Source of the DNA: Erythrobasidium yunnanense
Lineage: Eukaryota > Basidiomycota > Cystobasidiomycetes > Erythrobasidiales > Erythrobasidiaceae
NCBI GenBank assembly: GCA_001600175.1
Contig: BCJC01000001.1
Coordinates: forward strand, 2,279,652-2,343,651
DNA length: 64,000 nucleotides
Direction of reading: 5' to 3'
Of this stretch, positions 31,854 to 43,218 are shown piece by piece. Position numbers and translations under genes: made by a program. The notes beneath the pieces were generated by a model. That model was not told the origin of the DNA and searched no databases. It saw nothing but the letters and a program-made list of their open reading frames with translations. Every line of letters begins with the position of its first letter. The stretch's first letter is position 1.

Positions 31854-33501
31854 ATGTCGGTCGATGCCATTCCTGCGCCTGCTTCCGACAAGAAGAGTAA
31901 AACAGCTTCTACATCATCTAAAAGCAAGAAGCGCAAGCTTGCGAGCGATGTCGACGCGAAACCGGACATCAAGGCAATTTCTGCCAATGCACCTGAAGCA
32001 GATAATGCAGCAGAAGCAGATGACGAACCTGAAGAAGAGATAGAAGCCATATCACATGCTGAACAGCGCAAACGGCGCAAGCTTGAAAAGAAGCGAGCTT
32101 TGCAACAAGAAAGTGGTGAAAATACTGAAGGAGCGACAGCAAGCGCGACTGCTGCTGAACCAGCGAAGAGCAAGACGGCAGCGAAGAAAGAAGAAGCGAA
32201 TCAATACAAGAGATCTGGTTTCGGCGTATGGGTTGGCAATCTGGCCTTCTTCACTGAGCCCGGCAAGGTGCGTTCGTTTCGCTGGATCATGCAAAGTCGC
32301 GGTACTGACGAGCTTTTGACGGCAGCTCGAGACGTTCTTTGCTAGCTGTGGGACTATCACGCGTATGAATATGCCTAAAGGGAATGGAAAGCTGCACCAT
32401 AATAAGGGATATGCATATGTGGATTTCGATGATCAAGAAGCCGTAGATGCAGCCATCAAGCTTTCCGAGGGCAATCTAGATGGGCGCAGACTGCTCATCA
32501 AGAACAGTAAAGACTACCAAGGCCGGCCACAAGGTGCAGCGAGCGCAGCTGCTGCCGTTCTATCTTCTACGAATGGAGAAGCGAGTGGAACATCTTTTGA
32601 GAAAATACCATCTACATTGAGCAAGACCGCACGGAGGATACTGGACAAGCAGAAGAACCCTCCTTCTCCTACACTCTTCTTGGGAAATCTGGGCTTTGAG
32701 ATCGAGGAAGACATGATTCGCGAAATGTTTGAATCGCATGCCCAGACGAACCGGAATTGGCAGTCGAAGAAAGGCGTGCAGAAGCGTAAACCACGCAAGA
32801 AGAAGGTGGATAAGCTGAAGGAGGAAGAAGGTGGCTCGGGTAGCGAGAGTAGCGAGAGTAGCAGCTCAGAAAGCGAGAGTGAGCAAGAGGAAGAGCCCGA
32901 GAAGCCTGTCGCCGGCATTCGTAGGATCAGAATAGGGACGTTCGAGGATAGTGGGAAGTGCAAAGGGTGAGTACTTGATATGTGACGCTCTGAATAACTC
33001 GCTAACATCCCTCGTGCTAGATGGGCGTTTGTCGATTTCCACCTGACTTCCAGCGCTACGCTGTCTTTGATAGATGGTCGAAATCACCATCTGAATGGAC
33101 GTGATATCAAAGTAGAGTATGCATCTGCAGATGCGGTCAGACGGGGTGGAGGCAAGATGGATGGGGATGGAAAGGCAGCGCGAGCTGCGCGAAACCAGGA
33201 AGAGAGCAGCTCGTACCAAGGCAAACAGCCTCATCGGGATTATGATGAGGGTGCAGAGGTGGATGAAGCAGAAGAGCCGGAAGCACCCAAACAAGCGTTC
33301 TATCGTCCTCCTCTAGCTGCGAATCCGTTCACGGAGGCCGTGAAGGTGCACAAGCCCAACAAGGAAGAAAGAGCGGCGTTGAGAGAAGAGAAAAAGAAGA
33401 AGATCCCGAAGCGCCAGAAACCTGGAGCTGCTCTGGCAGATGCGCAGCGTGAGAAGGTCGCTATTCAGCCTAGTCAGGGCAAGAAGATTACGTTTGAGTA
33501 G
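31854..33501 (+). CDS. NOP13: Nucleolar RNA-binding protein Nop13-like, two RRMs
   Basis: Nucleolar/pre-ribosomal RNA-binding protein. Three exons (31854-32267, 32326-32966, 33021-33501) give 511 residues. The N-terminal ~120 residues are acidic and basic low complexity. RRM1 runs from GFGVWVGNLAFF (RNP2) to NKGYAYVDFDD (RNP1) and GRRLLIKNSKDYQGRP, a Nop13 hallmark. RRM2 begins SPTLFLGNLGFEIEEDMIRE and ends IGTFEDSGKCKGWAFVDFH. About 60 residues rich in Lys then Ser/Glu are inserted between helix 1 and strand 2 of RRM2, which is unusual. The C-terminus is Lys/Glu-rich. Both introns fall within RRMs and restore them. It ends 42 bases from the convergent membrane-protein gene. Confidence 0.88.
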
Positions 33502-33543
33502 GAACCCTTCTGCCAGTAGTGGTTCTTGTTGTTGTGCATACTA

Positions 33544-34273
33544 TTACATCTCTAGACTACTGAGAGCAACATATGCTGAAAACGAGCGGTACAAAAGCCT
33601 CGAGGCCGAAACGAGCTGGAATCCGGTGTAGCGTGCTATAACCTGACTTGTCCTTGCTTGGAATATCTTGCATGCGTAAGCGCCTGACAGCCGCATACTC
33701 CAAAGAAGCTGCGACATATAGAGCGTCAGCCTTGGTCCATCGGTTCTTGGAGGGATGTCGCACTGACACAGCGTAGACTACAGCTGTCGCATAGCACAGT
33801 TTCGCTGTTGCATGGCCTTCAGGATCCTTGGTCGAGCCAGTGAGGGTCTGAGCAGTCCAAAGCGAGGTCAGTTCTGAACGATAACTGGATCCGATGGTTC
33901 TGCTACCTCTACGCCTGCATCAAATGCGATACCAAGCACCAGCAGGATAATTACGGCGAAGAAAGAGAGTACAGAGCAGCACGAGGCTATATGGCGATAT
34001 CGAGAGGTCCATCAAGAGGTTTCCGATGTCAGCGATTTGGCGCCTTGAAGTTTCGGTCGCAGGCCTCTGCCCACCTAGTCCTGATGGAATGACTGCTGCT
34101 CTGGCGGCCATACTGAGAGTCGCGAGGTGATGGGCAAGGACAAGAAGAAGACCAAGGCGTCGAAGACGGGTTGCCGATATGCTCGAAGCTGAACTTTCCT
34201 TTCCTCTACTTGCTTCGTTGCTACTGTACTCATGTGACACTAACGATACTGATGAACAATGCTCGTAAATCAT
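33544..34273 (-). CDS. Small multispan membrane protein (MARVEL-like), unknown role
   Basis: I do not recognise a specific family. Four exons (34075-34273, 33913-33986, 33643-33847, 33544-33575) give 169 residues. Hydrophobic segments: LGLLLVLAHHLATLSMAARA, CCSVLSFFAVIILLVLGIAF and a weaker LCYATAVVYAVSV. Two or three short helices with an FD-type end to the second helix recall MARVEL-type fungal proteins, but the fit is loose. The terminal exon (32 nt) gives KSAYVALSSLEM; without splicing, the frame reads on for an unrelated 29 residues. The start ATG 34273 is the only one in frame before helix 1; an unseen upstream exon is possible. It lies 80 bases downstream of the RGS gene, same strand. 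Confidence 0.55.
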
Positions 34274-34353
34274 CCTAAGACCGCCTCCTATTCCCACACC
34301 CATACAATCCTTTCCTATCCCTACAGTCGAGATCCAATATGCTTGTTTAACGC

Positions 34354-36174
34354 TCAATGCGCGATGTTAGGCACGCCCATCGCTATCCCTCCCAAGATGC
34401 AGGCCACGACTAGGCCGTATTGTGCGCCTCGAAGGATGGCAGCGCGCTGATTGCGCATGATTTCAGGAGCGAGGACCTTCGTTAATGAGCCAAAGACAGG
34501 CCTATCATATGCACAAGAAGGTCTGTAAGTAGGACTCTAGCTTGAGTAAACCGAGGACTTACGCTGATCTCGTTGTCAAAGTTCGCGACGACGATGTCGC
34601 TGTCCTCTCCAATTCCATTGCTTCCCAAGGATTGACATACCCTTCTGTCAGGTTGATGGTAGCAGGTCTCCGATCCTTCTGGGCTTTCAAGCTGTTCGTA
34701 TCGTGCGAAAGCAGGCTATCTTGCCGTGCTACGTGGGATAACTTCGGAGACCCGTCTTGTGTTTGGCTATCGCCATATGTGCCCGTATACTGAGAGAGAC
34801 TAGGGATGTAGAAGGTCGCACTGCTGACGGTCCCATTCTGGCTCCCTTGGCGTCGCGGAAGACGAGGAGCCTGGCGCTTAGGATCCTGCTCCAGCTCAAA
34901 CATACGAAGTTGACGAGCGGTACCAAACATGAAGATGACGATGCAGGTCTGTGTGGCAATTCATGAGGAACCACCTTGTGTACAGTTCGTTTCGAGTTGA
35001 AGACCCACCCTTCGCAGTCCGCCAATAGCGGTCAAAGTCCCGAAGAAGAAGAGCGGTAGACATACCAGACGGAGTGCTCGCGGCCAGTGATACCAGAGTG
35101 CCAAGATAAGAGGGATAAAGCCAGCCAAAACGACGAAGCAGCCAAGCAGTCTGTTAAACAGCAAAGTCAGGCTTGCGTTCATACTGCCTACGTTGATGAG
35201 GGAGAGGACACTCACACTGCGAACAGACTCCTATACCTTCCAGCATTACCCGAAACTTCGACCAGATACTTGCGAAGACTGGCATTGAGCATCGCTTCGA
35301 CAGCTTCTTTGGCAGCTCGAAAGATGCTCGGATCGGGAGAGTGCTGAGAGTCCATCGTGATCCTAGCCACCACATCTGCGTCCAAGTTGAGTTGAAAAGG
35401 CGAATCTGGGCTGAAAAATGCGAAGAGAGCTTTATTGAAGGTTTGCGAAAGATGTAGAGGAAGATGTGCTGGTGTGATGGAAGGTCGATGCTCCATCGTA
35501 GCGCTGGTGATGGTCGCTTCTCCGCCTTGTTCACTCTCCCCGCTACCGACATACCTGTCACGATTCCTACTATCTACCATCGGCTGACCATTTCTAGCCG
35601 CATGCTGATTGATGTAGTCTGCGTAAGCATCGCTCGTCACTGCTTCCTCCCTGCCAACCGTCACAAAAGCTGCCGATGGTGCACTGAGATGCTCTAGAGC
35701 CAACCATTCTTGGTATTGTTTGGTATATCCCTCGATCCATGACATAAAGTACCAATTCTCTGCACTCCTCTCTTCATACGCAAGATATCCGGTGAACTCG
35801 TCTCTGCTCAAGGGTGGCAGATGGCGACTGCAGCCAAGACAGTGGGGCGTCAGCCAGCAAGTCGAGGAAGAAGGGAGGGAAAGCGAGTCTTACTTCTCGA
35901 GTACATCCCTCAATGCAATCTGATTGGCAGGCGTCTTTGCGAACGTCCTAGGCTTGCCCACTTTGAACTGAGTGTCGACCGGCTTTTCGGACTTCCCGGT
36001 GAAGGTGACTGTTGCAGCTTCTTCTGGGTCTTCTTTGACTTGTACGCCTCTGAAGAGTCGTGAAGGAAAGCCCAAGATGCCAGAGAGGGTATGAGGGAAG
36101 TGTTCGGGCCGTTGTTTACTCCTGACAGGACGGAAGACTTCGTGTTGGCTATCGTTGCCAGCGTATGCAGCCAT
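34354..36174 (-). CDS. RGS-domain membrane protein (Rax1-like)
   Basis: Predicted RGS-fold protein with C-terminal membrane helices, like yeast Rax1, which marks bud sites, or fungal membrane RGS proteins that modulate G-alpha signalling. Five exons (35894-36174, 35216-35827, 35009-35150, 34563-34948, 34354-34501) give 522 residues. The RGS-like part spans LRDVLENRHLPPLSRDEFTG, YLAYEERSAENWYFMSWI and QTFNKALFAFFSPDSPF to ALEAMLNASLRKYLVEV-type sequence. Helices follow: LLGCFVVLAGFIPLILALWY, LVCLPLFFFGTLTAIGG and, after a 140-residue polar loop, QYGLVVACILGGIAMGVPN. The last block begins FGSLTKVLAPEIMRNQRAAI, similar to the conserved Rax1 end. GAP activity is not certain, since Rax1-type domains are degenerate. 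Start ATG 36174 is the best of several. Confidence 0.7.
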
Positions 36175-37002
36175 TCTCTTGATGATAGTGTGTTGTAGAT
36201 TGGACCAGAGGTAAGCGAGGCAGAGGTGCGCTCGATGCTGAAAACTTGAGAATCTGAAGCCGGGCGCGTCCTGCAAGATCCAGACCTTCGCCCCCTTTGC
36301 AGGATCGACTGCACTTACGGGATCAGCACCCTCAACTGTGTATGCATAAAGCAGTCTAATGCGCCCACCGCTACCTTCTTGCGGACAGCTTTCTGTCGAC
36401 TTCTTACGGGTTGTTTCAGATCTGAGTTGAGTTTGACAGGTCCTGTCAAGTCGGTTCCGCTACGGTATTTCTGCACGATATGAAAGCACTTCGAACGTCA
36501 GAAAACGCGGAAGACAAGAAGCAGAGCGTCAGAGCGTACATACTCCAGCACCAACGAGACTCATTCAGCAGGCAAGGATCGCTGAAATGCCTGCCAAAAC
36601 CGGTGTCGGATTCGCGTGTGCCAAGTGGGAAGACGGCAGAGACCAGCTCGATACTGTTTGTGTTCAACAACGATGATCTCTACGATAACACGATACCTAC
36701 CGTCTGATACAAGCATGCCACCTCGCCCTGCAATGAATGCAGTTCTGACAGCCAAACCTTATCGTTTGTCAGAGCCACGCGAGCGGTGCCTGATACTGAT
36801 TGACGAACAACAGTCGTGCTTCCCGACCTTCCGGCGCACTCTATCGAGCAATGGTATAGCTTTCGAAGCTTGCGCGTCAATAGCTTGAATAGCGTTAGTC
36901 TCATTGGCTTGGGTCGACAAGAACGCAGCCTGAGTTTCGAATGTCTTGAAATTCTTGCGGCATAGTAAGAGGACCAATGTTACTACAAGAAACAAGCGAA
37001 GG
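36175..37002. other. Intergenic region between the RGS gene and the steryl ester hydrolase
   Basis: 828 bases with no supported gene. It holds an interrupted palindrome at 36433-36449 (TTGACAGG-T-CCTGTCAA). A minus-strand frame reaches from about 37070 to 36759 with an amphipathic stretch (FETQAAFLSTQANETNAIQA), but it overlaps the coding end of the hydrolase in another frame and has no clear start. Confidence 0.45.
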
Positions 37003-39387
37003 TCATTGCATAGGCTGCTCGTCCGGGTATCGTGGCCTCGTCTTCTCGATGTCTTCCAAGATATGTACATATCTGAAGCAGCCGCTTAGCTCGGACCGTT
37101 GCTTGGAGGTATAGCACTCACGAATCCTCTACGGCGTCGACGCTCCAGAAGAAATCGCAATGCCTAGCCATGCAATCAGCTTAGGGGACAAGCGTGAGCG
37201 ATGTGGGAGCGCTGCTTACTCCGCATCGTCTAGTCGAAGGCTGAGGAACGGAGCGTAAGTATACATTCAAGATTCGTAATTCGATCTCTTACTTTCGGAT
37301 CAAGCGAACATCGGGCTCGTTTGTACGCAGTCGGTCTATGAGCTTGTCCGCAAGTACTACATTCCTCCCGTCAGCACTTGTCTAATACCTATTGGTAATA
37401 ATTGCTTGCCCAGATAATCCTTCCCGCCGCTGATGTACCAGAAGTCCGGTCAGCCATGCGGGGCTGAGAGATCAAAGGTCGACTTACTGATATAGAGCCA
37501 ATGGCGGGAAGCGCTTATCATACCACTTGTTGACCTAGAGAAGCATCCGTCAGGCTATATCATCAGAGGCATGGCAGCAGCTTACATCCGGATTCAGGAC
37601 ACATCCGCGACTGGAGAAGCCGTTCAAGCCGGTCCACCAGAATATGCCAGCACTTGGCACAGGCGATGGAGTAAAGCGAAACATCTTCGCCTTGCGCCGC
37701 AATAGCCAATTTGCATCGGTCCACTCGAACAAGAAAGCAAACATCTGCAGAAGAGCATTGATATGTCAGCTGCAAGTGCAGATAGCCTTGCCCAATCTGC
37801 TTCTCACTTGGTATCCAAGAAGAGCGAAAGGCAGACTAGGCGTGTAATCGTAGCTCCAACGCATGATAGGGATGAAGTCGAGAACGCCGAATATCCGCTT
37901 CCATGATTTCCAGTCCATATGCTTTATAGCTGTGAAAGGAAAGCCATGTGTGAGAGGCCCGCTGTATACAGCCGGAGCCAGAGCTATGAAACAGCTGAGT
38001 GAATGTCCTAGATCCGGCACCATCCCTCGAGCTACAAAGCACAAGAATGTCAAAACAAGGACGTAGGTGGCTTTCCGGACCCACCTAAGGATACAAACAT
38101 TGTTGCGTTGCCTTGCGAATGTCCGATGAAAGCCACTGAGTCATACCCAGCTGAAACACCCAATTAAGTCAGCTACTTCAGTCGTCGTTAGGCATATTAC
38201 ACATACTCTCTTCCTTCACATGCTCTATGATAGCTGGAAGGTCGTATAAGGCCAATTCTCGAATATTGTAGTCCCAGAATCGTGGATCGCTTCTTGATAG
38301 GCTTGTGTGACCCATGTCGAAGACGCCTCTGTTGTTCTGTGAACAAATGGCGAATAGAAGTTCAGTGGGTAATGCAGCGACTGCGACACGAGGCGCTTAC
38401 ACCCAGATAAACCTGATACCCTCCCTGCTCGGCTAGCCAGAACGCAAGACTCCTTTCTTCCGATGTCACAAAGCTTCCAGAGCTCTGAAATAAGCCATGT
38501 TGAATGACTACAGGGTATCCGCCTCTTCCATCTGATCTGGGTCTGTTCCTATGCGAAGGTGCGATGACCTTGTGCACCCGCAACTTGTAGCCGTCTGGCG
38601 TAATCACCTCTTGATCCTGTATCTCGTAGCCACAAGAGGCGGCATAGTATTTGACGTCCTTAACAAGCTCTTCCTTCTCCCATTTTGCTGGATTGTCCCA
38701 TGCTCTGGGGTGTCTTGTCTGATGCGCTCCTCTTAGAGTAAGGCTGATATGGCGGAGAGCACGAGAGGATAGTGCCCATATGATGATCACCAGTAATGCG
38801 ACTGTAGATACCGCATTCGCTACAAGCTGGATCCAGAGTACCTTCAGACGCGACCGAAGAGTCGGCGGCTTGATGACACCTCCACGCTCGGTAGCCAAGA
38901 AGGTAGGAATATCGAGATCATCATCGTAGTGTGGCATACGTTGCCATTCTCGCTGCTGTATACCCGGAGTGCTGGGCCTGTCGACCTCGACGCTGAGTAG
39001 CGGTGATCGTTCATCGCTTGCATAGTTAGCAAAGTTGGGTGTCGTTTGTCCGCTAGACACAGTACTGCTTGCGACCAAGGGATGCGGTTGCGCAGGCAAA
39101 TGAAGCCTCATTGGAACAGGAGCATGCATCTTGGAACCGGATCCATTGGCCGCATTTGCAAGGCCATCAAGACGTCCATCGTGATGACCAGACCGCCTTG
39201 ATGTCCCATAAGGCCTCTCGTCCTCGTCGAAGACCGCTATCTTGGGCGAACCTAGCGGTGCCGGCGAGCTCGGTCGTGACCTCAAGATAGATTCGCCTGC
39301 ACTAGAAAATTGATGGACATCGAAGCTGCTTCTCTTCGCGTGGTGCGACGTCGAGGTCGATACTCCAAGCGCGTCCTGGCTGCTCAT
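37003..39387 (-). CDS. Steryl ester hydrolase / acidic-lipase-type alpha/beta hydrolase (Tgl1/Yeh-like)
   Basis: Membrane-anchored lipase releasing sterol and fatty acid from steryl esters. Eleven exons (38401-39387, 38207-38336, 38085-38150, 37808-38031, 37586-37744, 37488-37534, 37410-37429, 37293-37356, 37220-37240, 37122-37163, 37003-37072) give 609 residues. A disordered Ser-rich N-terminus precedes one anchor (LVANAVSTVALLVIIIWAL). Core motifs: ITPDGYKLRVHKVIA, YPVVIQHGLFQSSGSFV (oxyanion HG), NNRGVFDMGHTSLSRSDPRF, nucleophile IGHSQGNATMF, acid HGGKDYLV and catalytic His in DAEHCDFFWS. The triad is complete. Two coding exons are only 20 and 21 nt. The intron after the 20-nt exon has a GC donor (GCAAGC), needed to join KDYL to VLADKLIDRL. 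The sequence ends EKTRPRYPDEQPMQ. Confidence 0.92.
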
Positions 39388-39597
39388 TCTTGTCCGCTAT
39401 GCCGCGAGGCCGAGTTCTCTGGAGCTTTCTGAAGTCAGGGCAGCAAGATGTTGCAAAAGTCTTCGATGCAGCAACCGGCTGGCAGGCGTTATGGTCGGAT
39501 CATAGCGCGAACGAAGCTTTATCAGGGGTAGGAAAGAGTGGATGTCGAAAGGCAGGCTCAAGGGTCGAATCACTTTGATCAATGCTATGCTACAGGA

Positions 39598-42060
39598 TCA
39601 ATCTGTCTTGGGTATGCTCATCCCTGGATTTGGCGGGTATGCACCTTTGCTTCCCGGCAGCCTGGGAGTGGTAGAGGGAGTGTTAGGATTCGAGAAGGTC
39701 TTCAAATGGCCTTTCTTGTTGACACTTGTTCGAACGTCTTTCGGGAGACAAAGTCCGAAGCAGAGCAGGCTTCGTAGTAGGGCCATCGATGCCGAATCTA
39801 TCTCTTCTACCCACTCTCTGTCCAGGTTTCGCAAAGGCTGCAGCAGACCAATCAGCCTCCTAGAATCCTCTCAAAATATATACAGCACTCACAGTAAGCT
39901 GCTTCTCGAAATGCCAGTAGTCGATCTTCTTCTTCCACGAGCGGATCTCGACGAGAACACGAGAAAGCCAATTGAGCAAGTCGTCGCCCATCACCTCCAT
40001 TTCAAAGCGTCTCTCCGGTCCCATCTCGTCGAGCTCAGCTTTCGAGGGTATGTGCTTAAGGTAGCTATGAAAGACAGTACCAACTGCAGCTGCGATGCTG
40101 TCGATGAAACTGCTATCAGTATAATGTGCTTGTGTGAGAAGAACGGCGACTTACTCTCGCAACTCCTTCTCCAGTGTCACGAAGTAGACGTACATGGCTT
40201 GAAAGCCTTGATTAATGGCAAGAAAGGCTGCTCCGGTGTCGGCTGGAAGAGGGGTGATGTTCTGATTAAGCATTTCTGTCGAGCCTCGAATGATCTGTAG
40301 ACAGTCCAGCTCAAATCTCGTCAGCAGAAGACGAGCAGACCACTCACCTCCCAAGTCTGCTTCGCAGCCTGCTCAGTCCATTCAGTCATCTCGAAGATCT
40401 GGTTCTGGGTCAGGATCGTCCAGGCTGCCAGTCCTTCCTTCTCTGAGCCGAGTGCTTTCGTATACAGCGGAAGGCTTTCCTTGAACTCAACATGGTCCAA
40501 GGCGTAGACCATATCCGCGACCATGCCTTCGAGGCGATCGATAAGGATAACCCAGTATTTTTCTCGTTTCTTGTTCATGTCTTCCAAGTCACTGTGATAG
40601 TCCCAAACAAGCGTCCTCAAGCGTTTGTAGACGGAGGTTCCTTTACATCCTTTAAGCGTGAATGACAAGGCGGACCCAGGCAGATGATTGTTCTTTCTCT
40701 GAGAGACGCTAGGCATCTCAGGCAGCTGGAGACCGGATGATCCGGGCTCATATCGTCGGCGCTGCGTTCGTGGAGTCGTGACATGCGATGCAGCAGCACT
40801 CTGGTGAGTAGCTTGGCTTTGCGGAGTCTCGGTATGAGCCTTGTGGCTTGTCCCGCCGCGAGAGCTGCGATCATATGCGGACGTCCCTTCTTCGTCCCCA
40901 CTGCTGTCGTCTTCGGTGATGACTGGCATGTCCATGCCGGTCGACCGTGGTAGCTTCGGTCTGCGCAACGATTCAGTGGGTGTACTGAGAATCGCCTGCT
41001 GAACTTACCTAGCTGCCTTCGGTGTCGCTCCTGGTGATTGAGTGACGAACATTTGTTCGTCACCGCTATTTGTTTCACTATCGCTCCTAGAATTGGACGA
41101 CGTGTAAGACCCCGATGAGGAGCTGCTGGAGCCCGTAATCTGCGAACCAGTGGGTGATGAAAATGGTGTAGGAAGTTTGGGAACTTTTGAGGCTGAAATG
41201 CTGGACGGGGTCGGCCTGTATGGACTTCGGGTAGGCTGATATAGTGGAGAATCTCCCTCGTCTATCCAGGTAGGCGACGAAGCGAAGTGAACTTGACGAG
41301 GCAGCTTTGGGATAGCCTCTTTAGACCTTTTCTTCCTTGTCGACTTGTGCTTCTTTCCATCCTTCTTGTCTGGCGTAGGCGTCTCGATCACTATCGTTGG
41401 GATCTTCTGTACGGTAGAGCCGACAGCTGTGCCGTCTGTATCGAGTGTCACTGGAGAAGCGTTACGAGCTTCGTGTGTGCTTCTGTCGGTGGTAGGTGAC
41501 CCTGAATCGTCGTCGGTATCAGCCACAGTTACGCCTCGGACTGCTGGACTGGGCATGGGAGTACTCCGATATCTAGCAGCCTTGTCTAGTGGGCTGATAG
41601 CTTGACTGCCAGTATCGCTGTCCTTACGCAAAGGCGAACTCTTCTTGATAGGTAGAGTCCTAGAGGCGTCTGAAGAAGCGCTACTGGCCACGTTCACAGT
41701 CTTCGATGTATTCGCTTCAGCGCCTGATTTCGTACTGGTTCTTTGACTCGTCGAAGACTTTGAAGAGCTCGAGTGTGATGCGCTATGCGAAGACGCTTGC
41801 TGGGGAGTTGTAATTGGGCCCTGTTTAGGTAGGTTTACAGGCTCGCCTGGTTGCCTGGGCCCTTCTGTTCTGGGAGGTTGCGCAGGACCAGAAGACACTG
41901 CGCCAGAGAGAATCTTGTGCAGTTCCTGTCGAGCCTTGGTCATATCGACTGAACTTACACTAGCTTGACTAGAAGCAATCGAGATGGGAGAAGCAGGATC
42001 GAGCGCTACGCCTTGCGCATAGAGTATGCTGCCAGGCGAGTGGTCACTGGTCTTTGACAT
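39598..42060 (-). CDS. Ser-rich protein with an unrecognised helical C-terminal domain
   Basis: I do not recognise this gene. Five exons (41009-42060, 40348-40960, 40155-40294, 39893-40109, 39598-39837) give 753 residues. The first ~480 residues are disordered, Ser/Thr/Pro-rich with a basic patch (KKHKSTRKKRSKEAIPKL). The last ~270 form a helical domain: VYKRLRTLVWDYHSDLEDMN, KKREKYWVILIDRLEGMVAD, GFQAMYVYFVTLEKELRE, SYLKHIPSKAELDEMGPERR and NWLSRVLVEIRSWKKKIDYW. The spacing of long amphipathic helices resembles a coiled or BAR-like bundle, but no diagnostic motif is seen. It stops in a Pro/Gly-rich tail (YPPNPGMSIPKTD). Another Ser-rich unknown starts 45 bases further upstream on the same strand. 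Exon phases are all consistent. Confidence 0.65.
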
Positions 42061-42105
42061 GAGAGCAGATGTTTGCCTAGCAGCTGGTTGTAGAACGCTG
42101 CTCGA

Positions 42106-43218
42106 TTACTCGGACTGAGTGAGCTGCCTTTGTGCATTGGCCGTGATTGTAGCCGCATGATCTGGAGGTACAGTCGTAGATGTCCGAGTTGAATGCGAAA
42201 GAGCACGAAGGGCGGTAGGAGCACCTCGACCGACCGATTGATGCGATGAGGATGTTTCTTCGTCCGAGGAGGTATAGCCAATTAGTCGGCTTCCTATCGG
42301 TGGGCTACTCTGTGTATGAGTGTGCACCACGCGAGGCTGATCTATGTACGTTGTGTGGATTTCATGGAGCTCGCTAGGCGGCAAACAATTCTTCAGATCC
42401 TCCAGCTCGTAGCTCGAGTGTTGAGATGCGCGGTATCGCTCAGGCTGATGTGCTCGGTAAGATTGACCAGCCTCGATCTTGGCGTGCAATGATGCTTGAA
42501 TGCGGTCTCGCTCTTTAGAGCCTCGATTGGCACGACCATTGTAAGAATGGGCGTTCGTCATATCGATGCTGATGCTATCGTAAAGAGTCGAAGGCTGCGG
42601 ATCGTCTCTTGTATTCGCATAAGCGCGCATTTCTCGAGAGTGGTCTTGAGATGCCTCTACAGCTGAAGGGTGGCCGATTGCCGACCGAAAGTTGCCCTGA
42701 TGCTGATGGCTGTCTTGCTGTACACGTTTTGCAGACCCCGAGTGCCGAGCGAACGACTCCTGCTCGATGCTGGTCCTCCACTTTGCGATCTTTTCTTGCA
42801 GACGGGTGTCAGGTACATGACGATACGCAGGGAGTCTGACATTTTCGATGGATGTCTTCTCAATAGCATTGCTCCGGGTACGCCGACTGTCGACTTTGTT
42901 GTGCGGTCGAATACTGGGCATCTTTAGTTTGTTGCCAGACGAGCCGGCGACGGCAGCGGCATCATACGGATTGCGCGTACTGGCCGTGATCGATGACCGC
43001 GTATATCTCCCATAGTCGGTACCTTCAGACTGCCTCACGACCTGCATGTCATTCCACAGATCTAGCTTTTCGTCGGGTTGGCCAGCTGATGTAAAGAAGT
43101 GAGTGAGGGCAACTCCTCTGTCTAGGTTTCGAGTCCCAACCAGAGGAGTAATGTATGAAGCTCTTCGTGCAGACCTAGAGTCGTGATTGTAAAATGCATG
43201 ATAATCTGGGCTCGTCAT
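42106..43218 (-). CDS. Unknown polar, mostly disordered protein
   Basis: I do not recognise this 370-residue single-exon product. Start MTSPDYHAFYNHDSRSARRA at ATG 43218. It is rich in Ser, Arg, His and Gln, with two possible helices: DTRLQEKIAKWRTSIEQESF and GSKERDRIQASLHAKIEAGQ. A short Tyr-containing block (YELEDLKNCLPPSELHEIHT) could be a peptide-binding motif. Its stop lies 45 bases before the ATG of the next Ser-rich gene. I tested whether an intron joins the two: the only 58-nt candidate (GTAATC...AAAG) breaks the frame, so they are treated as separate. Function unknown. Confidence 0.55.
   Translation of the reverse strand: MTSPDYHAFYNHDSRSARRASYITPLVGTRNLDRGVALTHFFTSAGQPDEKLDLWNDMQVVRQSEGTDYGRYTRSSITASTRNPYDAAAVAGSSGNKLKMPSIRPHNKVDSRRTRSNAIEKTSIENVRLPAYRHVPDTRLQEKIAKWRTSIEQESFARHSGSAKRVQQDSHQHQGNFRSAIGHPSAVEASQDHSREMRAYANTRDDPQPSTLYDSISIDMTNAHSYNGRANRGSKERDRIQASLHAKIEAGQSYRAHQPERYRASQHSSYELEDLKNCLPPSELHEIHTTYIDQPRVVHTHTQSSPPIGSRLIGYTSSDEETSSSHQSVGRGAPTALRALSHSTRTSTTVPPDHAATITANAQRQLTQSE

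Noticed and set aside
36759-37070. Minus-strand frame with an amphipathic stretch after the steryl ester hydrolase
   Set aside because: It overlaps the hydrolase's last coding exon in another frame, lacks a clear start and matches nothing known.
39542-40300. 252-residue plus-strand frame
   Set aside because: It is the antisense of the last exons of the minus-strand gene at 39598-42060, whose intron phases are all consistent.
42049-42108. Intron joining the two Ser-rich genes into one
   Set aside because: The only suitable 58-nt candidate (GTAATC...AAAG) leaves the downstream gene out of frame.
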